A stretch of DNA of 20,903 bases from Opitutales bacterium (GCA_017623955.1 JAGAOA010000188.1:1-20903); one strand, 5' to 3'; counted from the stretch's first letter, positions 9,748 through 17,866 are shown. Numbers and translations are program-made. Notes: generated by a model not told the origin, from the letters alone.

Positions 9748-12527
9748 TTCAACATTAAAGTAGCTTCATCTTTTATCTTCTTCGATGATTTTATTTCGGC
9801 AAGGATAGGACTTAATTCCGCGGCAGGACCCATTACATCCATACTATCGGCAATACGACCAAACGAGCCAGTTTTATCTACCGCCCAAACAGCTCCAACA
9901 GAATCTGCAAAAACACTTTTCATACCATTTTCTCTAACAACGCCAATCATCTTCAATGGATTTTGTTGAGCAATAATTATTGAATTTATACAAATTTTGG
10001 CTTCTTTTTTCAGATCTGGCAATGGGCAAGAATAGAGTTCCTTCTCGATAAAATTTTTGCGAGGTCCATTTTCAAACAGCCAAGAATGAAAGGAGAAGCC
10101 ACGAACATATTTTTTTACAAGAATCTCTCTAGCAAGAGCAGTTTTCGAATATAGCAAACCACTAAATATCGGATCTTTACGCATTTGTTCAAACAAGTAA
10201 TTTTCTAGTATTAACTTCATTAGCGGATTAGCATTACTAGAAACTATAAATTCTAAAGCACTCAACATAGATTCTTCAGCAGCAATATCCACTATTTTTT
10301 TTGCGAACTTTGACTCTTCAGATAATCCACCGTTTGATAATTTTTCGCCTGTTGCAATTTTACCTAACACTTGATGTTTTCTATACAACACATAATTAGT
10401 GCTACCATTATTTCTTATTTCATTGACGCGTTGCATAGTTTCGCTTCCGCTAGACCATTTATTTTCTTTTTCAATTGCAGCACCTAACGAATAAATTATC
10501 TTACCATTTTCTCTAGTATAATTATAAACATCTCCAAGTAGAGGCGGTAATTTTATTATCATTCTAGAAAACTCACCAACACGCATTGCCGATTCTATCG
10601 CCGATGCTTCAGCAAATTCTGCCAACTGTCCCATCTTTATTGCAGATGCTTGAGCCATTATTTTAGTAAGTTTTTTATAGAAATCAGCAGGAACAAAGGG
10701 TTTTTGTTTTAAAAGTTTTGCTATTGCAATGTATTCTTCGAATGATTTTGCTGACATCAATGATTTTCTAGCATCATCAAAATCCGCATACTTTTGTTTC
10801 GCATCACCTATTCTAACAGAGATATCATTGTATTTATCTATATCAATCTGATGAGGTTTAAAAAGCGAACGCGTATCTTCCATAAATGAGCGCAATTCGG
10901 AAACCAAAACATTGTATCGTTTATCGAGCATAATTCTATCAAACGAAAAACTTTCGTATTGCGACAATAATTCTTCGTATTCAGCAAGCAATTTTCTTAT
11001 TCTTGAACTTGTCTCCAATTTACGATTTTCAATTTGCGAAGCAACATTCTCTTTTATTTTGTCTAATCTAGAAACTATCTCAGCTTTTGCCGATTCTGGT
11101 AATAAAATTATTTCTTCTGATACTTTATCGATACTATCTAATGCTTCAGAACAGACACGTGAAGTAGCTTTTGCATAGTCGGTTTTTTCCACAAACTCGA
11201 GCATTTTCTTTAAACGAGCAACCGTTTGTACTCTTGCTTGTGCTTGAGATTTCAATTGTTGAAAGCGTCCATTTAAGACAGGATCATCAAGATACAACCC
11301 ATACTTTTTAAAAACATCTTCTACAGAACTTAGCATAGCACTAGGATCTTCAATCATCTCAATTTGAACAAGAGCCTTTTCTAATCTACCTTTCTGTATT
11401 TTATGCAATGTATCAATACAAACAACATATCCAACATAACACAATACAGAAACAATCGCCATACTAGCCATTGCAATTGAAAATCTCTTTATAAAAAGAG
11501 ATACTTTCAATTTTGAAATTTCAGCATCTAAAATTTTGACAGTTTCAGGAGGTAATCCTGAACCGGCATCAACCCTGAGTTTCCTCAATAAAATCAATCT
11601 TTCTTTGCTAACCTTAGCATTTTTATTATTGAGTTCGTTTGCTATAAGTGCAGTAGCTCTTTGAGATTTTTCTTTTGAAAGTTTTTCAGCCTGAAGTTGC
11701 ATAGCAATCTTCGAAACATTTTCAATAAATTCTTCATCTATTGGCGAAAATTTCAAACTTTCTGGCATTGAATTTAATTCACCTAAAAGAGATACTATTT
11801 CATCTAAGTCATCAGGAGCTTTAAGACATCGCATCCGTGCAATTATGTTTGAAACTTTTTCATATAAGTTTTCCTCCGCAATGGTAGCACGTTTCTTTAG
11901 AGCAAGCTCCCATTCAGGCTTGCCGTGAACATAATCGTTATTGCGTTCTAAAAATGCACAAATACTCTCAATTTCTGAAGAATCATCAAGATAAGGTGTA
12001 TTTAACAATTCACCAAGACGTTTTAATTTACGATCAACAACACTTTTACGCAAACGCTGACACTCTTCCTTCGCTACTTCATCTGTAGCGTTTATTTTAG
12101 ATATAGTAGTAATTATCGCTAATGCTTTGTCAAAATCCCTAAGACGCATAGCTCTACGATAATCCCTATATAATGGATGAGTCTGCGATATACCCTTTTG
12201 ATATAACGATGAAACAATCTCAATTAAATTTTCATCAAAAGGCATTGGGAACGGCAATCCAGAATTTGCACAAAATTCTGCCCATAGTTTTTCTTCTTTA
12301 AATGATAATGTATTTATGCGTTCTAATAGATTGCACGATTCTGCAAATTCTAAAGCAGAATATTCTCTACCAGCTTTTATCATTGCAGAACAATGTTCTA
12401 AAAGATCATGAGCCTGAGTGCATTGATTGCAATATTCCATTGCAATAGCACGCTTCTGTGCCTGATTTTCGCCGTTATCCGAAGCTAGCAATGATTGTAT
12501 TTTTACGATTAATAATTCCGAAGTCAT
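9744..12527 (-). CDS. Large single-pass helical membrane protein of unknown function in the GTPase cassette
   Basis: This 927-residue protein is not recognised. There is no signal peptide. Residues 1-345 are soluble, almost wholly helical, with Cys pairs in the first 50 residues and TPR-like amphipathic spacing around 110-165. A single membrane helix lies at about 349-371. Residues 372 to about 610 are charged and heptad-rich, probably coiled coil (for example the LAEYEELLSQYESF region). The last 300 residues are mixed alpha/beta and end in a conserved-looking module (PLKMIGVVRENG and SVGAVWAVDKTG) with a beta-hairpin feel. Both ends are coupled by ATGA overlaps, to the GAP1-like gene before and the GYF_2-like gene after. 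With Lys/Arg just before the helix, the large C-terminal half may be extracytoplasmic; the topology is inferred. Confidence 0.7.
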   Translation of the reverse strand: MTSELLIVKIQSLLASDNGENQAQKRAIAMEYCNQCTQAHDLLEHCSAMIKAGREYSALEFAESCNLLERINTLSFKEEKLWAEFCANSGLPFPMPFDENLIEIVSSLYQKGISQTHPLYRDYRRAMRLRDFDKALAIITTISKINATDEVAKEECQRLRKSVVDRKLKRLGELLNTPYLDDSSEIESICAFLERNNDYVHGKPEWELALKKRATIAEENLYEKVSNIIARMRCLKAPDDLDEIVSLLGELNSMPESLKFSPIDEEFIENVSKIAMQLQAEKLSKEKSQRATALIANELNNKNAKVSKERLILLRKLRVDAGSGLPPETVKILDAEISKLKVSLFIKRFSIAMASMAIVSVLCYVGYVVCIDTLHKIQKGRLEKALVQIEMIEDPSAMLSSVEDVFKKYGLYLDDPVLNGRFQQLKSQAQARVQTVARLKKMLEFVEKTDYAKATSRVCSEALDSIDKVSEEIILLPESAKAEIVSRLDKIKENVASQIENRKLETSSRIRKLLAEYEELLSQYESFSFDRIMLDKRYNVLVSELRSFMEDTRSLFKPHQIDIDKYNDISVRIGDAKQKYADFDDARKSLMSAKSFEEYIAIAKLLKQKPFVPADFYKKLTKIMAQASAIKMGQLAEFAEASAIESAMRVGEFSRMIIKLPPLLGDVYNYTRENGKIIYSLGAAIEKENKWSSGSETMQRVNEIRNNGSTNYVLYRKHQVLGKIATGEKLSNGGLSEESKFAKKIVDIAAEESMLSALEFIVSSNANPLMKLILENYLFEQMRKDPIFSGLLYSKTALAREILVKKYVRGFSFHSWLFENGPRKNFIEKELYSCPLPDLKKEAKICINSIIIAQQNPLKMIGVVRENGMKSVFADSVGAVWAVDKTGSFGRIADSMDVMGPAAELSPILAEIKSSKKIKDEATLMLK

Positions 12528-13870
12528 TTGTTTTTATTTATAATCCGTCTTAGCTCTAAAATTTTTTCTCGCATTATAAAACGAGTATTTTCTGATATAA
12601 ATTTTTCTGATTGTTCAATTATCATCAAATTCTTCAAAGCCTTTGCTTTTTCAGTTTCGCTAGCCATAGAATTCAACGACACATTTTCTGCAAAACGCAA
12701 CATAGATTTTATAGTACTTAAAATATCATCCTCTAACTCTTGTTTATATTTAGCATGAGAATTTGCATATTCACTATTATTCCAATACTGCATAGCTTCA
12801 TAGAAAGCTCCATCAGATATTTTTTCACGTGCAGTTGATATAACTTGAGATAGTGTTTCTCGTTTTTTAAGAGGCAACTCTACCTGTTTATCTAAAGCTT
12901 TTAAAGATACTAAAGGTTGTTTTGTTTGTTGAGATTGTTGAATTAGAACTCCCGAATTACTTTCATCAGTAATAACAAAGTAGTAAGCAAGGGCGACCAT
13001 TATAATGATACATCCCACAATACTCAAAATAAATATAAGCTTGTTTGATGATTCAGAATTTGTAACAACATTAAATTGTCTTTCTCTACCTATATTCTGT
13101 TTAACTTTCAGATTATATTTTTCAGAATTAGTAGCAATTCCAGTTCTAGCATATTCAGCTGTACGACCAACTGGCATTATATTGCATTTTCTTGAACGTA
13201 CAGAAACATCAACTGACGCAGATGATATTCCATCTACATACCAATTAAAATCTGAAGAATTATCAGATGGCAATAAGTAAGTAGTAAAAGTTCTATTCCA
13301 ATCTTGCCGACAATGTTTTAACAACAATAAAGCTTCAGCATACAAACGCAACAGTAACAAAGAATCTTTTACATCTGCTTCTATTAATGAACTATTACCC
13401 AACACCGACGCACACGCACTATCACCAAAAACCTCTAACCATGTATTTGCTGGAAGCTTTAGAATTCCGTATCTACTGAAATCTTTGGGCGATAATTCTT
13501 CAATATATCTAGGTTCACCCGAAAACGAATCAATCCATTGATTATAACCTAACATAATTTCTGCTGGATTAGCTTCAATAGAATCTATTTCGTTATCCGA
13601 AAATATTAGATGATGTGCTATGTAATTGTTGCGATTGGTATAATCAACACCACAATCTTTTGTTCGAGACAAGATATGATAAGAAGTTGATGATAAACGT
13701 ATAATTCTATGAGCATATACCGTTCCATGAGCTAAATCATACTGGCTTATTCGCTCTACCTCGCTTACCAATCGTTCGGGCATAGACTTACAACGAGCCA
13801 CAGTCGAAAATCCAGTTCGTCCTTGAATTAACGATGCACTATAACTTGTATATACTAATTGATATGCCAT
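12524..13870 (-). CDS. GTPase-associated protein 1 (GAP1)-like protein with a membrane anchor
   Basis: The protein is 448 residues. The N-terminal 190 residues (QLVYTSYSASLIQGRTGFSTVARC, VYAHRIIRL, YHILSRTKDCGVDYTNRNNYIAHHLIF) resemble the N-terminal domain type of GTPase-associated protein 1. That domain is known from comparative genomics next to TRAFAC-type GTPases in NTP-dependent conflict-like systems; I name it from memory of its QLxYTS, GRxGF and AHHLI motifs. A single membrane helix is at about 277-300. Residues 301-448 form a short Gln-rich linker and a helical, coiled-coil-like domain. The start is ATG, 6 bases after the GTPase stop, and the end overlaps the next gene in ATGA. The membrane helix would place the GAP1-like part in the cytoplasm beside the GTPase. 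Confidence 0.7.
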   Translation of the reverse strand: MAYQLVYTSYSASLIQGRTGFSTVARCKSMPERLVSEVERISQYDLAHGTVYAHRIIRLSSTSYHILSRTKDCGVDYTNRNNYIAHHLIFSDNEIDSIEANPAEIMLGYNQWIDSFSGEPRYIEELSPKDFSRYGILKLPANTWLEVFGDSACASVLGNSSLIEADVKDSLLLLRLYAEALLLLKHCRQDWNRTFTTYLLPSDNSSDFNWYVDGISSASVDVSVRSRKCNIMPVGRTAEYARTGIATNSEKYNLKVKQNIGRERQFNVVTNSESSNKLIFILSIVGCIIIMVALAYYFVITDESNSGVLIQQSQQTKQPLVSLKALDKQVELPLKKRETLSQVISTAREKISDGAFYEAMQYWNNSEYANSHAKYKQELEDDILSTIKSMLRFAENVSLNSMASETEKAKALKNLMIIEQSEKFISENTRFIMREKILELRRIINKNK

Positions 13871-13876
13871 TGCAAT

Positions 13877-15634
13877 TTACTTAGTTGGAATTAACTCTGA
13901 ACATTGAGACAACGCCCAAATTATCGGAATATCAGTGTTTATTGGATTTAATTTACCTGGAATAGGAGCAATTTTTCCAGCACAAAAACCCTCATTTATC
14001 ATTTGAGGAGAATGTCCCAATGCACTAACTGCAAAATATTTTGTATTTGTCGAGATTGAATCACCCGCAGCAACAATATTAGGAGCAATATTCAACAAAA
14101 AACTACGTAATATTTCGCTAGAACGATCAACTGCCGACAAATCCAATTTACCATCAACAATAACTTCAGGCAAAGGCTCTTTTAAAAGATGAGTCCACAT
14201 ATCACATTTGCCAATTATAATGGCCAACGGAGTATCTATACGTCTATCTAAATCTAAAGCCTTAATACGCTTTATTCGCACTTCCATTTCAGATAAAATA
14301 GTATCTTGCTGATCAACACGACCAACAATAGATAATTGCGGATCTGGATAATCACCCAACGCCGATTTGAAATCCCTGTTTGCAGCAGGATCGAATAAGA
14401 AGAAAATTGCAGCCGAACTAGCAACGTGCATAGCACCTGGAGACTGTTCTATATCTAAACCAGGTTCAAAATGTTCTCCAGCGTTATCATAGAAAATCAT
14501 AGATGTTTTTGGTTTGCCATCTTCAGCCAAAGAGTAAGTCATAGGCTTTGGCAATGATACCATTTTCCCAAATCGTGGATATCGTTCGTACATTGCTCCT
14601 TCTAAGGCAGTTTTTGCCAAAATAGCATCTTCTGGACGAGTTGCACTAAAAAGGCGATTCTTCATCTGAGAAAGCAACATATTCCCCGAAGGATCTAAAT
14701 CCTTCATTACTATGCCAAAGTTTTTGTACAACGACAATGATAATTGATGTATAAGAACACTTAAATAGTACGATTTACCAGAACTTGGCGCGCCTACAAT
14801 AGAAAATATTTTTTGATCTAATTCTAAATAATTTGGAGGCAACCGTTTTCTACAATGCGGACAAGCTATATCTGGAGAAGGCATCCCTGTCGCATCTAAG
14901 GCAACACCGTCTTCATTAAACGATGTAGGTAGAAAACGCAACATTTCATCTGCGCCAAGAATAGGATCACCTCTCAAGCTCTCATGAGTTGCAATACTCA
15001 TTGCATCACCTAAATCAAATTTTAACCAACATAGAGGACATGTCGCAGCAACAGCTGATTCAGCCAAAACGGGAGCAACAGATGAAATCGAAGAAGGAAC
15101 ATCTATTCCATCGTTAAATACGCTTAAGAACATAAATCCAATCTCAAAATTATATGGACAAATAGCCATACCTTCTCCACTTAGACCTCTATTAATAACG
15201 CTATTTCTTATACGTTCAAACGGAACTTCATCTTCAATTCTACCATTGTCAGCGTAAAAAATTAGCCATCTAGAAACATCTATTTTTCTAAATCGTTCAG
15301 CAATTTCAGCCGATGTAGTTAAGTAATATAAATTTTCCCCAATTCTAAGAGTAGTTGTATTTTCAATAGTTTTAGCTTCAGTTAACGGACAACTATTTAC
15401 AAACACGTCGTTTTTCTCTATTGGAGCTATCGCAAAAGATCCATCCGCTTGAGTAAAAATTTCTATAACTGCATGCCCCTGTTGACACTGAGAAAAATCG
15501 GCAGTAGCGAAATAGGGAAAAGAATCAATTTTCTTAATTTCGCTTGTTTTACAATTAAAAAGGGCTATCCCTTTTGTTTTCTTTTTAAACTTTATAAAGT
15601 CGAACATAACGCTTGAGTTACACAACAATCTCAA
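13877..15634 (-). CDS. Zinc-ribbon P-loop GTPase (TRAFAC/double-GTPase-like)
   Basis: Numbering is from the TTG at 15634. The ATG at 15607 (residue 10, giving MFDFIKFKKK) is the likelier start, for 576 residues. Residues about 70-108 look FHA-like (DVFVNSCPL, then TLRIGENLYYL). CPLC at 199-202 and CPHC at 258-261 form a split zinc ribbon. The nucleotide-binding domain has a P-loop GAPSSGKS (281-288), an acidic switch motif FYDNAGEHF (381-389), a base-recognition motif IIGKCD (473-478, NKxD-like with Gly for Asn) and SALG (537-540, G5-like). This order is that of a Ras-like/TRAFAC GTPase. It leads the cassette and is followed after 6 bases by the GAP1-like gene, the known partner of such GTPases. 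No membrane helix is seen, so it is likely cytoplasmic and recruited to the membrane partners. Confidence 0.8.
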   Translation of the reverse strand: MRLLCNSSVMFDFIKFKKKTKGIALFNCKTSEIKKIDSFPYFATADFSQCQQGHAVIEIFTQADGSFAIAPIEKNDVFVNSCPLTEAKTIENTTTLRIGENLYYLTTSAEIAERFRKIDVSRWLIFYADNGRIEDEVPFERIRNSVINRGLSGEGMAICPYNFEIGFMFLSVFNDGIDVPSSISSVAPVLAESAVAATCPLCWLKFDLGDAMSIATHESLRGDPILGADEMLRFLPTSFNEDGVALDATGMPSPDIACPHCRKRLPPNYLELDQKIFSIVGAPSSGKSYYLSVLIHQLSLSLYKNFGIVMKDLDPSGNMLLSQMKNRLFSATRPEDAILAKTALEGAMYERYPRFGKMVSLPKPMTYSLAEDGKPKTSMIFYDNAGEHFEPGLDIEQSPGAMHVASSAAIFFLFDPAANRDFKSALGDYPDPQLSIVGRVDQQDTILSEMEVRIKRIKALDLDRRIDTPLAIIIGKCDMWTHLLKEPLPEVIVDGKLDLSAVDRSSEILRSFLLNIAPNIVAAGDSISTNTKYFAVSALGHSPQMINEGFCAGKIAPIPGKLNPINTDIPIIWALSQCSELIPTK

Positions 15635-15685
15635 AAAATAACAATTACTGCAATTATTTTTTTTAGATTTTTGAAAAAAATCCGA

Positions 15686-15706
15686 ATTATAATGATAATC
15701 ACACTA
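15686..15706. promoter_or_regulatory. Fur-box-like sequence overlapping a -10 element of the GTPase cassette
   Basis: ATAATGATAATCA (15689-15701) is identical over 13 bases to the centre of the classical Fur box; 14 of 19 positions match overall, since the right arm is poor. On the minus strand TATAAT (15691-15686) could be the -10 of the GTPase cassette, with a leader of about 70 bases, but the -35 is weak. Base composition makes chance matches likely. Confidence 0.3.
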
Positions 15707-15780
15707 TAAATAACATTATTGTGCTTTTATTATAAAAAAAGCATAGTTTTTTGTGTGTAAAATAGAATAAAAAAAATATT

Positions 15781-15808
15781 GAAACTTTTTTGTAAAATAA
15801 TAGTCTAA
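15781..15808 (+). promoter_or_regulatory. ECF-type promoter of the sigma/anti-sigma pair
   Basis: GAAACTT (15781-15787) and GTCTAA (15803-15808) are spaced by 15 bases. This is close to the RpoE-type consensus (GGAACTT and GTCTAA or TCTGA). The start site would fall near 15815, giving a leader of only about 7 bases before the sigma factor ATG at 15822. The position fits autoregulation, which is common for ECF sigma factors. Confidence 0.55.
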
Positions 15809-15821
15809 TCTAATACGTAAA

Positions 15822-16427
15822 ATGATAAATTCAAAAACAATAGACGAGAAAGAGATAATAGCACTCATCAAGAAAGATGATGAGCAGGCTTATAAATTGC
15901 TTTCCCGCCTTTATGGGAAAGATATACTGCTTAAAGCTAAATCTATAACTAAAAATCACGAAGATGCTGAAGAGTTGACACAAGATGCTCTTTTGAAAAT
16001 TCGCAAGGGTATTTTTTCCTTCCGTGGAGAATCCTCTCTTAAAACTTGGATTTTCAGAATTATAAGTAATCTTTCAATCAATAGACTTAAAAAGGTAAAG
16101 CGTCGCGGTTCAGATGTAACAACATCACTAGATGCAGTCATTTCTGCATCTGCAAACGAAGAATCGTTTTCAACATTTGCCGATGTCTTACCAAGTTCCG
16201 ATATGTCACCAGCCGACATTCTTGAACGTAGTGATAACGAAGCAATAATGAACGAAGCAATGCAATCACTTCCTAAAGAATATGCAGAAATAATGCGTAT
16301 GCGTGTAGCAGAAGAACTAAGTTATGAAGAAATTGCACAAAAATTAGGTTTGAGTATAGGAACTGTCAAAAGTAGAATAGCTAGAGCTAGGGATTGTTTG
16401 CGTGAAAAGCTCGAACAGTTTTTATGA
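15822..16427 (+). CDS. ECF-family RNA polymerase sigma factor
   Basis: The protein is 201 residues, the standard ECF size with only regions 2 and 4. Region 2 spans about 18-95 (DDEQAYKLLSRLYGKDILLKA, NHEDAEELTQDALLKIRKG, FRGESSLKTWIFRIISN). A linker of about 45 residues rich in Ser and Asp follows. Region 4 spans about 140-195, with the helix-turn-helix LSYEEIAQKLGLSIGTVKSR. It overlaps the next gene in ATGA, and that gene encodes a membrane protein of anti-sigma type, so the pair probably forms a membrane-stress or surface-signal switch. A matching promoter lies immediately upstream. The target regulon is not visible; no second copy of the promoter motif was found in front of other genes in the window. 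Confidence 0.93.
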   Translation: MINSKTIDEKEIIALIKKDDEQAYKLLSRLYGKDILLKAKSITKNHEDAEELTQDALLKIRKGIFSFRGESSLKTWIFRIISNLSINRLKKVKRRGSDVTTSLDAVISASANEESFSTFADVLPSSDMSPADILERSDNEAIMNEAMQSLPKEYAEIMRMRVAEELSYEEIAQKLGLSIGTVKSRIARARDCLREKLEQFL

Positions 16428-16903
16428 TTATTACTAAAGAGGCGTTTCAAAAATTAGTTTCTGCTTATCTTGATGGAGAAATTTCCACAGATGAAGCGCA
16501 AAGCCTCTTTGATTGCATAAATTCTAATAAAGAAGCCAAAGCATTCTTTTTAAGAAGTTGTGCTATGCATAAAAATTTATGTAAACTCTATGGCAGGGAA
16601 TTCAAATTCCAAAAGATTGCTGGGGTTGATATTGAACGACTTATAGAATCGCCAAAGCGTTCTAAAATTCGAGCCATTTCGGAATGGGGTGCTGTTGCGT
16701 GCTTACTTATTATCAGTGCTGGGTTGTTATCGTTAGCTATCAGTGCTACACAAGTAGAGGCATCAGAAGAGGATGATGATGACGTTAATTATATCCCACA
16801 ACACAATTATCAAACCAAAATTTTAGGTAAAATAAAAGCAGAACAAAATGAAGTTTCCATTGTAGAAATAGCTCCAAAACACCTAATAATTAAGAACGAT
16901 TAG
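16424..16903 (+). CDS. Single-pass membrane anti-sigma factor
   Basis: The protein is 159 residues. The N-terminal 55 residues (LVSAYLDGEISTDEAQSLFD, then EAKAFFLRSCAMHKNLCKLY) have the LDGELS-type start and the HxxxC segment common in anti-sigma factors of Planctomycetota and Verrucomicrobiota. The classical zinc-binding HxxxCxxC is incomplete: His49 and Cys53 are present, with Cys46 before them. A membrane helix lies at about 87-108, with an acidic extracytoplasmic start (EASEEDDDD) and a 50-residue tail. The cytoplasmic N-terminus would hold the sigma factor. The start overlaps the sigma gene (ATGA). The stop is TAG, after which the frame stays open for 54 codons to another TAG. The extension is rich in Lys, Asn and Cys and does not look like protein. 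Confidence 0.8.
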   Translation: MIITKEAFQKLVSAYLDGEISTDEAQSLFDCINSNKEAKAFFLRSCAMHKNLCKLYGREFKFQKIAGVDIERLIESPKRSKIRAISEWGAVACLLIISAGLLSLAISATQVEASEEDDDDVNYIPQHNYQTKILGKIKAEQNEVSIVEIAPKHLIIKND

Positions 16904-17218
16904 TGCAAAAAAAGCCTATTTTTTGTCGATTTTTATATACAAAAACATAAAAAAATCACCAAAATAACTATACAAATTGACAAAAATTTCAGTTTATGTT
17001 TGCAAAAATATGAGGATAAAATTTCAAATACGTATAAGAAAAGCTCTATTAATTGTTCAAACATATAGTTATTTTTCAGTAATAACACCTTAAAATCAAG
17101 TAATTTTCGCTCTAAAAAACGTATATTTTGCAACATTTGTAAAAAAAATGTAAAAAAATGCTTGCAAGAAAAATAAAGAGCCATTTAATAGTAGTCTTTT
17201 AGAAATTTTCAAATAGAA
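16904..17218. other. AT-rich intergenic region between the anti-sigma gene and rplU
   Basis: These 315 bases hold no gene I can support. A weak A/T hairpin with a 7-bp stem and T-rich tail (16906-16936) may end the sigma operon. A TTGACA (16977-16982) lacks a good -10 at the right spacing. TTGCAA (17162-17167) with TAATAG (17186-17191), spacing 18, is a weak candidate promoter for rplU. Short minus-strand frames here are hydrophobic, Cys-rich artefacts of base composition. Confidence 0.5.
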
Positions 17219-17533
17219 ATGAAAGCTACAATTAAAATACAAGGAAAGCAGTTGACCGTAAGCGAAGGCGATGTAATCATCGTCAATCGTTTTGCAAATT
17301 CTAATGCAGGCGATGTTGTTGAAATCAAAGAAGTACTGATGGTCGGAGAAGCAGACGCAGCTAAGTTTGGCACACCTTTGGTAGAAGGCGCAAGCGTTTC
17401 TGCTAAGATATTGGAAAACAAACGCGGCAAAAAAGTAGTCATCATCAAGAAAAATCGCAGAAAGGGCTACCAGCGCAAGCAGGGTCATCGCCAAGAGCTG
17501 TCGGTCTTGAAGGTTGAATCTATCAAAGCGTAA
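17219..17533 (+). CDS. rplU: 50S ribosomal protein L21
   Basis: This structural protein of the large subunit binds 23S rRNA near the L20 site. The length of 104 residues is standard. The start [18 protein letters not shown] and the end [20 protein letters not shown] followed by R are clear L21 signatures. Codon use is richer in G and C than in the neighbours, as expected of a highly expressed gene. No Shine-Dalgarno sequence is evident. It is followed after 22 bases by rpmA, the usual pairing; the obg gene that often comes third is absent here. Confidence 0.97.
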   Translation: MKATIKIQGKQLTVSEGDVIIVNRFANSNAGDVVEIKEVLMVGEADAAKFGTPLVEGASVSAKILENKRGKKVVIIKKNRRKGYQRKQGHRQELSVLKVESIKA

Positions 17534-17555
17534 GACAAGAAAGGATTAGTTTTTT

Positions 17556-17804
17556 ATGGCACATAAAAAAGGTCAAGGTTCAGCTAAGAATGGTCGCGAC
17601 TCTAACTCGCAACGCAGAGGTGTTAAGAAGTTTGGTGGCGAATATGTTTTGGCAGGTAACATTATAGTTCGCCAATGTGGCACAAAAGTTCGTGCTGGTG
17701 AAAATGTTGGTATGGGTAGAGACTACACTTTGTTCTCGCTCGTTGACGGCATCGTTAAGTGGGACGGCGCACGCAGAAAAGTTTCTGTTGTTGTTGCTGA
17801 ATAA
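17556..17804 (+). CDS. rpmA: 50S ribosomal protein L27
   Basis: This large-subunit protein has an N-terminus that reaches the peptidyl-transferase centre. The length of 82 residues is normal. It begins [20 protein letters not shown], the standard form without a cleaved leader, then [29 protein letters not shown] and [13 protein letters not shown]. The start is ATG at 17556, with a GAAAGGA Shine-Dalgarno-like stretch about 10 bases upstream, one of the few clear ones here. It forms a two-gene operon with rplU and ends ahead of a hairpin at 17829-17866. Confidence 0.97.
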   Translation: MAHKKGQGSAKNGRDSNSQRRGVKKFGGEYVLAGNIIVRQCGTKVRAGENVGMGRDYTLFSLVDGIVKWDGARRKVSVVVAE

Positions 17805-17828
17805 CACTTGTTTTACTTCATTTTAAAA

Positions 17829-17866
17829 AATCAGATTTAATAAATAAAAATAGGTCTGATTATTGT
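17829..17866 (+). terminator. Probable terminator of rplU-rpmA
   Basis: AATCAGATTT (17829-17838) pairs with AGGTCTGATT (17852-17861), a 10-bp stem with two G-U pairs, followed by a T-rich stretch. The loop is 13 bases and the T tract is interrupted, so the call is moderate. Confidence 0.5.

Noticed and set aside
15722..15743. Hairpin TGCTTTT/AAAAGCA as a terminator
   Set aside because: The stem is weak and A/T-dominated and lies between divergent genes, where no transcript needs to end.
15608..15821. ECF-type promoter driving the GTPase cassette
   Set aside because: I looked on the minus strand for the GAAACTT and GTCTAA pair and found none; only a TATAAT-like -10 is present.
16933..17184. 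83-codon minus-strand frame
   Set aside because: It is hydrophobic, Cys- and Phe-rich, in AT-rich DNA, with no ribosome binding site and no recognisable domain.
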